The notes beneath the pieces were generated by a model. The model had not been told where the DNA came from. It ran no database searches and worked only from the letters and a program-made list of their open reading frames with translations. This document shows positions 55,665-64,000 of a stretch of DNA of 64,000 nt, piece by piece. Within the stretch, counting starts at the first letter, position 1; each line of letters opens with the position of its first letter. The DNA is taken from the NCBI GenBank assembly GCA_003586115.2, contig QVOM02000053.1, positions 3,929,524-3,993,523 of the forward strand, given 5' to 3'. Source of the DNA: Salvator merianae (lineage: Eukaryota > Chordata > Lepidosauria > Squamata > Teiidae). Made by a program: the position numbers and the translations under genes.

Positions 55665-58390
55665 CGTGGTAATGATGCTTGGCAGATCCTGCCAAAGATC
55701 CTGCTTCGTGAGTTTATCACATTTCCAGACAAATGTTCAATTTGACCCATTTCTACAATAGTAGTGGCAGCAGAGTTTCATACTTATGAAATCTATCACT
55801 GTTATTTAGGTAGGATAAGATGGAGTATGGTACCTTCTTCCAACCTCTAACAGCTTTTCTACTTCAATGTCCTTAAGCCATCCAACCCTCTTTTGAACAT
55901 GAATTGCTGTTTAGAGAACATCAACTAGCTATTGCACACTATTGACATTATTGCTCTTTAAAGGAGCAAGTAGTCAGCAGTCGCTGTAATCTATAGTAAT
56001 AATTTTGAGAAGGCCTGACTGTCATCTGTCCATTTGCAGCATTAGCACCAACACTCTTGGGTCATGAATTTTAGAAACTCAAAGCTTTGTGTGTCTCTGG
56101 TAAGGATTATGGATTTCTGTTTTCCAGGACTAATGATTTATTGCAATGCCAAAATGAGTGTTCTGGGGTGGTTTGTCACCAGGAACGAGGGAAGGACAAT
56201 GAAATTCAGATGTGAAAAACTATGAATGCCAGCACTGGACCTTCTGAATTGGTAAGCAACATCTCCAAAGATGGACGTCAGCAAGACTTATACTGATACC
56301 TTCCAATTATACAGCTAGCCCTCTCTCATTCTGCAGCACGACTTTCTTAATCTTTCTGCAGAGTTCAGGTGACAGGCAGAGCTTGTCTGCTTTAACTAGT
56401 CACATGTTGACATGGAGTGTACTTGATCTGGGGCTGGTATTTTTCTTCAAACATTATTCACACGAATGGGTCTGGCAGCTGGAAAATGTGAGTGTGTGGA
56501 AAAGTGCATGCATAGTGATTCTTGTTTCTCTGTTCAGAATAAATCTATCATACTGTCCCTGCCAGCTGTTTGCAGATACTTGTCTATGAAATGGAGGGGG
56601 GAAAAAAGTATCACAGTTTCATGTTCTTTGCAAGGAGGTTGGTGGTCACAGGAAAGGCTGATCAGATTAGCCCTTCACAAACCCCGTGTTTGCTTCTGAT
56701 GGGTGTCTTGTAAAAATAGATATCCAGTTTTTAATGCTGTGCCTTTTTGTGATCTCATACAGGATATTAATTTTGATTGTCTGTGCTACAAGCACTGCAA
56801 TTGATTGTTTGTTTTTTTTTTTCAAGGTAAACATATTTCCTTTCTGGCTTGGTTTCCTTTGGCTTATTATGTGTTCACTAACAATATATTTATGCTAACC
56901 TCTAACAATGTCTTAGAGTACTTATCTCAATGCCATTTTGGCCATACTTCACTCTTCTTCATTCAGCATGGCGGCCTGATATGTGGTTGTTTTTTGTGTA
57001 GGACCACAGAGCATGAAGTCATGAATTGTTCCACCTTCTAATCATTGTGTAGCCTGAAGGAGAAGAGAGCAGGAGGGAGACGGTAGTCTTTCTCTCTTTT
57101 AATATGCACTTCTATTTCATTAAAGTTTCATTAACATTATCAGCTCCTCCTCAGAATTTCAAAGAATTCAGTATATATCCAGGACTTAGTACAGCATCCA
57201 GGGGAAAAGGAAAATAGAACTTCTGCACTCACCTTTGCCTGTGGTCACACCTTTGATTATCCCAGCGCTGAATCCATTTCTGCTGCAGAAACAGACCCAA
57301 GCAAAGAACTGTGGGGAAAGGAGTCTTTGGGATCACTCAAAAATTCTTGGGATGAATTAAAAACTGAGCATCATGCTCGTCTCTAGCCTCATCCTGTCTC
57401 AGTCTTTCTGCTTCTGCACACTGCTTCTATTTAAAACTGCATTCCAGTCCAGTCCAATGGGTTTCTGTCCTGAATGGGACTCACAAAGCGTTGGTGTGGT
57501 GGTTGCAGCATTGGGAAGAGCAAACCTGGGAGTGGAGCATATCAGTAGCCCCGCCCCTGCCACCAGGACGGAATGGATGGGGTCCTCCCTGTTGTGGCAG
57601 CCTGGGGCTCAGAACCAGAGAGGACACCCAAGCTGGCCTGTCCCCACTCTAAGGTAGGTATGACTAGACTGGAACAGATCACAAATGGACTAACTTCCCT
57701 GTCTGTCCTAAGACAGACAATCTTGTTATGGTGTGGCAGTGGGCGTTTTAACACTTTCCATGTTAGAACAGGGTAACTAAGTCATCCTTTTGTGGATATC
57801 CTGGAACTTTACTAGGTTCAAGGCATTGTGGAAGTGGGAAAGTGTTGCCACTTGTTATGATCAATGCTGTTTTGCCCTGTCAGTATGCTTCTGTTTCCTG
57901 GGTTGAGATAATGGAGGTATGCGAGATGACAACTCTATAGAGGTCTGAGGAGCACCAAAGCTGTGCGAAGATGGGAGAAGATGTTGATGGCTATGCTGAA
58001 GGAGGAGGGATAGGATTTCAAATGTCAAATGAGTTCACGCAGGGAGGTGTTGAGGAGTGATAACTATAAAATGGGATTACTGCTTTCTTCTGCATGGTTT
58101 ACTAACACCTGATTTAGGATTAACTTTGAATAAACATGGTATGACAGTAAACCTCGATTTTGCTTCTGTGTTTGGGCTGGTGACCTAACACTGCTATAAT
58201 CTTTGGAAAATAGAAAGAAACAGAGCTTTTGCTACTGCTGATAGTTAACCCTTTGTTCAAGCTGTTGTAGGAGCTTTTCTTGCTTCCCCTGGTGACATAC
58301 AGTAAAATGATCAAACTGATAATTATCCCATTCTAATGTGGAATTGATCCGGCAGTGGGTACACTGTCTGCACTGCAAGGCCCTGGGCTT
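55665..58390. other. Intergenic DNA, nothing recognised
   Basis: No gene signature. The interval 57480-57760 is GC-rich with a GGAATGGATGGGGTCC phrase and may be an old repeat. Confidence 0.4.
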
Positions 58391-58396
58391 GAATAT

Positions 58397-58441
58397 GAGC
58401 AGGATATCAGTGTTTGCACTGCAAATGCTGGTATCCTGCTC
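58397..58441. repeat. Hairpin, 21-bp arms
   Basis: GAGCAGGATATCAGTGTTTG(C) pairs with 58421-58441 (reverse GAGCAGGATACCAGCATTTG) with three mismatches and a 3-base loop. It is probably the centre of a foldback element of about 58330-58640. Confidence 0.7.
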
Positions 58442-58799
58442 CCAAAGCTCACCATGACAACGGCCAGGAAGCATCTGGCTACTTCCATGGTGACCACCAG
58501 CACCACGGATCATGCAGGCACACAGAGGCATGATTGCAAGATCGTGCAGGTGCAGTGCGGCTGAGCATTCACATCCAGAAGCGGGTCCCTGCTAGCGAGC
58601 GTCCCTGATGCTCACTTGCTCAAAGTGTGAAAAGGCCCTGAGTTTATGGAACTACATTGTGCCCACAAAAGGATCAAGAGAATGACAATTGCCTGGCAGT
58701 ATCCTTTGGAGGTGGGTTCGATCCACCAACTCTGTGGCCTATTCTCTTCTTGCTGTGAAACCCTCGGTTGCTCATAGCAAGGAATGGGACTGAGGCCAC

Positions 58800-58865
58800 A
58801 TTTATTAGTTTAATTGGTAACGTTTGTATCCCTTCCTTCACCAAAGGTTCCAGGGCGGGCCACAG
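58800..58865 (-). mobile_element. LINE-type 3'-end fragment
   Basis: TTTATTAGTTTAATTGGTAA, then GTATCCCTTCCTTCACCAAA and CCAGGGCGGGCCACAGCA parallel the block at 62104-62165 (TATCCTGCCCTTCACCAAAT, CCAGGATGGATCACAACA). Confidence 0.5.
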
Positions 58866-58894
58866 CATAGGATGAGACACTCATCACTAGAACA

Positions 58895-59150
58895 TCTCAC
58901 AAGCTGCCTCACCTGTGCACCAAGGGCCTCATCACCCTCCCTGCATAGGTGCAGCAGGTATGCAAGTGAACATGGTGCCTCATGCCACAGCAAAGGACCA
59001 GTTCTGGACCTCAGAGGTGCTTCTTTCACAAGGAACTTTGTGCACCTTGATGGGGCATTGAAGTCCCTCCACGCCCCTTTGAGGTGAGGTGCTATGAAGA
59101 TGCCACAACCTCAGTGTACCTCCACGGCACATCCAAAAATACGTATGGAT
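58895..59150 (+). repeat. Dispersed repeat, family C
   Basis: Contains ATTGAAGTCCCTCCACGCCC and GAGGTGCTATGAAGATGCCA as in 50585-50680. It abuts the LINE fragment on its left. Confidence 0.5.
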
Positions 59151-59544
59151 GGAATTTAGGCCCTGTGTTTTAGTTAAGTGCCTTAGAACATTAGTGGAGT
59201 GTCTCTGGTCATCCATTAGACAAATTAGAAAAATAATGATTGAGACTGGTTCATGGAATTCCCACCAGGCAATAAAAATAATTGGTTTAAAATAATGATT
59301 TTTGATTCAGTATCAAAGTACTCTAATGGTCACTTTAAGTCTTCTTTTCTTCTATCTCTTCTAAATCAGTAATTAATTTAAGTACAATAAAGTTAAGGCA
59401 CATAATATATATCATATCTACAGATAATTAGCCAGGTCTGATCATAACCCCAGAATGGCATTTCATTAAATATCCTCAGATGAAATGATTCAGGAAAGAA
59501 CTGAGGCCATAACTCTGCTTAACTTTTGGAGGCACCCCTGTTTG
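59151..59544. other. Intergenic DNA, nothing recognised
   Basis: AT-rich, no recognised content. Confidence 0.4.
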
Positions 59545-59700
59545 AAGAAGATGCCTGTTGCTGCCCCATCTCCATTTTTGGTGGCAGTGGACACCTCACA
59601 GTGACCCCTTTGCTGGTGTGATTGCCCTCCAAAGTCCCTTGTAAGCAGGATGGCACAAGTTGGCACAAACTCTGGAGTTTGTGAGGGGGCTGGCAGGGAA
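59545..59700. repeat. Dispersed repeat, family B (partial)
   Basis: GTTGCTGCCCCATCTCCATT and TGGTGGCAGTGGACACC parallel GTCGCTGCCCCATCTCCATT and AGTGGCATCAGGTTCC at 44378. Confidence 0.5.
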
Positions 59701-59831
59701 AAGACCATGTTAATACAGGTGGCCTAATACAGATCCCACACCGGCATGGGACCAATAGCATATCCTGGTGTAGGGTGGCCTGCCCTGTACCTGTACTGGG
59801 ATGGGCCAGGTAGGTGCAGAAATAGGGTCTG

Positions 59832-59876
<45 letters not shown>
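59832..59876. repeat. (CTAT)n microsatellite
   Basis: About 11 perfect tetranucleotide units. Confidence 0.95.
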
Positions 59877-59879
59877 GGA

Positions 59880-60470
59880 TATAGGTATAAATATACTGTA
59901 GGTATAGGTAGAGATCATAGCCCTCATTGCTGAGTTGTTATTGATAAGCATGCTGCTGTCAACCTAGTATGGTAGATCTGTAAGGAAGACATAAACTTAT
60001 TTTACCTCTTTTGAAGACCTGTAGGCTAATGGCACTGAAGCTCCAAGGGCCCAAGTAGCTGCTGGGTAAGTCAAACAGTATTTTAAATAGCAGAACATGC
60101 CGTTTTTCAGGAAGAGATGACAGAAGCATATGTTAGGGGGTGCCCTGGGACTTCCATAAAACATCAATGAACACTGGGTTTGAATATATATTTTTTGCAG
60201 CTCATTTTATTGACAGGCTGTCATAACCAAGGAAGGGAAAAACATAAAACCATAAACCACAACAGCAAACTGAAATAAATTGCTGCCAGGCTACGGGGTC
60301 AATATTGCTCTCACCGTGCTTGCTAATACACGCTAGCTTCCTGTAAAGATGGAGAAGGGTAATCTAATTCACATTGGCTTTTTGGAGTGAAGGATTGACT
60401 CCCCCAGGCACCTTCTCCTATATGTGAATGCCTGTTATTGTACATATCAAGGGTCTCAACTGTGCCTCTC
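59880..60470. other. Intergenic DNA, nothing recognised
   Basis: AT-rich, no gene or repeat signature. Confidence 0.4.
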
Positions 60471-60490
60471 CAGATGTTCCTGGATGACAA

Positions 60491-60531
60491 CTCCCAACAT
60501 TCCACTGCTGGTCCCAGTGGAATGCTGGGAA
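60491..60531. repeat. Hairpin inside an 'acaactccca' repeat, 17-bp arms
   Basis: CTCCCAACATTCCACTG (60491-60507) pairs with CAGTGGAATGCTGGGAA (60515-60531) with two mismatches and a 7-base loop. The surrounding CCAGATGTTCCTGGATGACA and GAACTGTGGTCC words belong to a repeat widespread in squamates. Confidence 0.75.
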
Positions 60532-60534
60532 CTG

Positions 60535-62055
60535 TGGTCCAGGAGCACTTGCAAGGCAGCAGCTTGGGACCCCCAGTACATAGAAACATCAGTGGCTCTG
60601 TGGCTTTATCTAGATGCATATTCATCTGCTTATCTTTTTGAGTGCACTGCATCGCAGCTGCGACTTGGAAGAGCTTCTTTAGCTGTTTTGTGCACTTTCT
60701 TGGATTCCATGTTCCAGTTTTGCTTAGCGATGATCGAGAAATCTGCTTCTTGCTCGATTTCAGGTGGATTGAGCTGTGCTGATTGAATGTTGAGTTTTGC
60801 TGAGCTTCTGGGTTGCATAGATTTTTGTTTGTATGGGTTTTCAAACTTCTGTCTGTTTATGAATTCATGTATTTATTTATTGGAATGGATACATATTAAT
60901 GCAGATAAAATATTCCGACTCATTCGTGCCTTAATCAAATGTTGGTGTTTACATATATAGGCATCCATTATACCCATATGTAAGCAGCTGTTGTGAGAAC
61001 CAACAGTTTTTCACTGAAGATCCACTTATAAAAGGCTGCAGCATAAGTTATGGCAATGGGAACCAGTAAGAACTGACTCTATATGCTTTCATTTCATAGA
61101 CAGTTCACAATGAATGGAAAGAATTAGGCTTGGAAGATAATGGATAACTGCACTTATTGCATATTTAGGGCTGCATCCAGGTGGGTGACCCAGGAATCTT
61201 AAGATTCAATATCAATACTTGGAGCATCCTAAGTTGAACATCTTTACTAAGCTTTATTTATGCCATTAGCATTTGCTACACAGTGAAACTAGTAAGGGAG
61301 ATGGAAAAACATGCTAGAAATAAAGGGCATTAAAATTAAAACAAAAGGGTCAGAGGAACCGTAGAAAACAGTTCCTCCAACAACACTATGCTTGAATCAG
61401 ATTAGTGTGCAAAGTGAACCAGGCTGCATTTCTTTGGATGATCATTATCTCATTGAATAATTTAATTCAATCAATGCCTAGTTTATGAAGAAATCTATGT
61501 TGTTCATTCTCTTTAATGGACAAATAGCATAGGTAGTTTCTTACTATCTCATTAATGTACAACTCAGCACTGATGTTCTCAACAGAAAAACTAACTCTGG
61601 TAGTCGACTGAAAGTCTTTATTCTGATACATAAAGTAAATATATAATGGATTAAATATGATCAAATGCAAAAGAAGGAATACATGGATTCAGGAGATAAC
61701 TCTGCACAACTAAGAGTATCAACCAGAAATAAACAGAGACTCATAGGTCCTAAAAGAAAACTCACTGGAGGAAGGGGGTAAGTCAGTAAGTTTGGTCTTT
61801 GGAAGTGGCACGTATTTCTTTTAGATGCAGAATTTGAATTTAGATGCAGCTATACACGAGCATTTTCTTTAATTAAGGATCTTATTTGAGGAAGGCAGTA
61901 CTAATATCAATATTGCATATATCCCAAATCCAGTCAAAAACTATTATTTTAAAAAAAATATATTATGCAGACACATTTGAGAGTTAGACCTTACACTCTC
62001 CCATTCAGTATAAGGATAATACCAAAAGATTCAGGTAAGTAGAATTGAAATATTT
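60535..62055. other. Intergenic DNA, nothing recognised
   Basis: AT-rich. The minus-strand frame 60844-60323 (173 codons) overlaps the hairpin repeat and has no domain. Confidence 0.4.
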
Positions 62056-62057
62056 CA

Positions 62058-62103
62058 TCCATTTCATTTCATTTCATTTCATTTCATTTCATTATTTCAT
62101 TTC
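62058..62103. repeat. (TTTCA)n microsatellite
   Basis: About eight TTTCA units. On the minus strand this is a TGAAA tail at the 3' end of the neighbouring retroelement fragment. Confidence 0.9.
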
Positions 62104-62270
62104 TATATATTTATATCCTGCCCTTCACCAAATGGTCCCAGGATGGATCACAACATTCATAAAAACATAAAACATAAATAAAATCAACAGAACATTTAAC
62201 AGTATAAAAATAGCTGAAATCTTAACCCAGCAGCAACCCTTCAGCCATTGTCCAAGGCCTTAGTCTATGT
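62104..62270 (-). mobile_element. LINE-type 3' end
   Basis: Plus-strand TTTATATCCTGCCCTTCACC, GGTCCCAGGATGGATCACAA and AAACATAAAACATAAATAAA, followed by AACCCAGCAGCAACCC. This is the reverse complement of a frequent squamate LINE 3' region. The copy at 8459 is of the same style. Confidence 0.6.
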
Positions 62271-62274
62271 AATG

Positions 62275-63095
62275 GGTAGGTTTGCTGCGTTTTGCTGTAG
62301 AAAATCCTCTACAAATAGAAGTTTTAGCAACTGAGCTTCCCCCCCCCCCCTTTCCCAGATAAAGTTAGACAATTTGGAATAGATGTCTTCTCTTTCTGGT
62401 ATCTGAACATTGTTGTCATGATACTATACAGACCCTATTTATTCTAAACTCTGCTAGAGGGCAAAAAATATATTTATGGCATACTCTAAATAAAACATAT
62501 TATGTGTTTGTATGAACATATGTATCATTGTCCCTCTAGCTGAAGCAGATATAATTTCTGACAAGGTGTGCTTACAGCTTCATGCAGAATTCATGAGTTG
62601 CAGTTGCATAAGAATGAAGGAACTCCTTTCAAAACAGTTTTCTACTACAAATGTCCCCAAAACTGAGGAAAAAAAAAAAAATCTTCCTGACTGGTTAGGG
62701 CAGATGCTAAGGAACTGAAAATTCTTTCTCTTTTTAAATAAGCGATAGGGGATTGAAATGGAGAACCCTGTCCAACTGGGTTTCCTTTCAAATCTAGTTC
62801 CTTGTTTCTGTGCAAATGTGACATGAGCTTTTCTCTTAGGCTGCTAGCAGTCCAGGTTGATAAATACACACTTCTAGAAATGGTTGGTTGAGTGTCTGCC
62901 CAAGAAGAATGGAAGGAAATGCCCCTTTTAATGTCCTGGTGCAGTTAACTCTTAGAAGGGCAGTAAAAGTCCAGATGAATTATCTTATAGAAAAAGCAAC
63001 TTTACAAGAAGGTAAATTCTCTGTGTACTCTTGAGTCTTGAGCAAAGCAGAATGTGAAACATACACTACATCTGCACCCAGAAGGGGAAAAAAGT
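62275..63095. other. Intergenic DNA, nothing recognised
   Basis: A poly-C run is at about 62340-62350. No gene signature. Confidence 0.4.
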
Positions 63096-63097
63096 GG

Positions 63098-63250
63098 CTC
63101 AAAAGCAGCTTAGAGACAGTAGTGTCCACATGCTATTGTCTTAATTCATGCTAAAGTCCAGAACACGCACTTCCAAAACACATTCCTTGGCATTTAATGT
63201 GGATGAGAGCACTAGTGCCTTCCTACTATCCCTCCTGAGCTGCTTTTGAG
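63098..63250. mobile_element. Foldback element with perfect 13-bp ends
   Basis: CTCAAAAGCAGCT (63098-63110) and AGCTGCTTTTGAG (63238-63250) are perfectly complementary. Inner arms share GTAGTGTCCACATG / ...CACTAGTGC and TTAAT words less well. A half copy is at 4138-4215. Confidence 0.65.
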
Positions 63251-63254
63251 AACG

Positions 63255-64000
63255 TTTAGGACCCCTTGCTATACTGAATTATTGGCAAGTGCAGAACTGA
63301 CATACGTCAGTGATGCTACAGAAGGGAGCTCCAGTCGGTGGCACTGAAACATGTTATTGCAAGTTTCCAAGATTGCGTTAAATAAGGGAAGACATATTCT
63401 GGTAACCACCAAAACAGGAGAGGGGCGATTGGAGTCCAATCCAGGGCATCAGTTGATGTATCCAGAACATCCCTGGTTGGAAACAGTTGCTATAGATACA
63501 AATGAACTGAAGCCTATCAAATGTGATTCCAAGCAAAATGGGTACGTAAGTTCTAATGGCAAAGATTATTCAAGAAGTATTACAAACTCTGCTTTGTGTG
63601 CTTTAGGGAAAGTGCCGTTCTATCCAGAATAGGCCATTTACTGTGTTCTCAGACACCGAAATTGCCCAGTACAGGGTCTCTGTCTTGTCAGGATTTAAAA
63701 TCAGCTGAGGTTCATCCAGCCCACCAGTCCGCACTTGGCACCAACCAGACTGAAACAGTTTCGTCTGATATGGGAAAGATTGCCTTCTACGTCAGATCAG
63801 TCGACCAAGAATGGAGGCCATACAAATGTGGTGTTGATCTCATCTTATGGTCTAGATGCTTGGAAACATCTCGAGTTATTTTCTTAACATTAGTATCATA
63901 CCACAATGTTTTCTTAGAAATTGCAGTGTAAGCCACAGCAATAAATCAGTTAATGGTTTCCTTGAAATGCAGGAAGAAAACAAGAAATCAGATGACCTTT
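63255..64000. other. Intergenic DNA to the window edge, nothing recognised
   Basis: Two overlapping open frames (63351-63632 and 63596-63931) are present, but neither shows a domain or a repeated-element signature. They are not called as genes. Confidence 0.35.

Noticed and set aside
58700..58730. GTGGGTTCGATCCACC, like a tRNA B box
   Set aside because: There is no A box at the right distance and no cloverleaf could be drawn; at best a tRNA-SINE relic.
60323..60844. Minus-strand frame of 173 codons
   Set aside because: It overlaps a hairpin repeat and shows no family feature; taken as a chance frame.

Overview
The window looks like nuclear DNA of a squamate reptile, most likely a lizard. 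It carries several diverged CR1 LINE copies (both the ORF2 C-terminal region and two kinds of 3' end), tRNA-derived SINEs of the kind common in squamates, hAT-type non-autonomous elements, a mariner relic, many short foldback elements and many microsatellites. The dispersed families were recognised from memory, without any search. The species cannot be named from this sequence.

Only one protein-coding gene is supported. The first two coding exons of DYNLRB2 (dynein light chain roadblock-type 2) lie at the left edge on the minus strand. Exon 1 contributes only the ATG (2439-2437), which sits directly against a splice donor. Exon 2 is 873-798. The remaining exons lie beyond position 1. The gene starts in a GC-rich CpG island (about 1725-2650) that carries an NRF1-like site and an RFX X-box-like site, as expected for a cilia gene.

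From about 2.65 kb to 64 kb there is no recognisable coding exon, rRNA, tRNA gene or CRISPR array. The long open frames are chance frames through repeats, polypyrimidine tracts and intergenic DNA. In mammals the DNA upstream of DYNLRB2 is the gene-poor interval towards MAF. If synteny holds, this window is part of that desert and could contain distal regulatory elements. Three AT-rich, repeat-free tracts (about 14.1-14.3, 26.0-26.2 and 51.4-51.8 kb) are flagged as candidates only.

The mobile-element layer is the most informative part. A 325-bp hAT-like element (19964-20288) has a perfect 8-bp target duplication. It is inserted in one arm of an older foldback element, and a related uninterrupted copy lies at 45051-45210. 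A tRNA-SINE at 51828-51990 has a 15-bp target duplication. A shrunken mariner relic lies at 32064-32420. At least six kinds of short inverted-repeat element recur across the window, several with a similar end resembling TGCATCCAGAC. No new defence, metabolic or mobile system was found.
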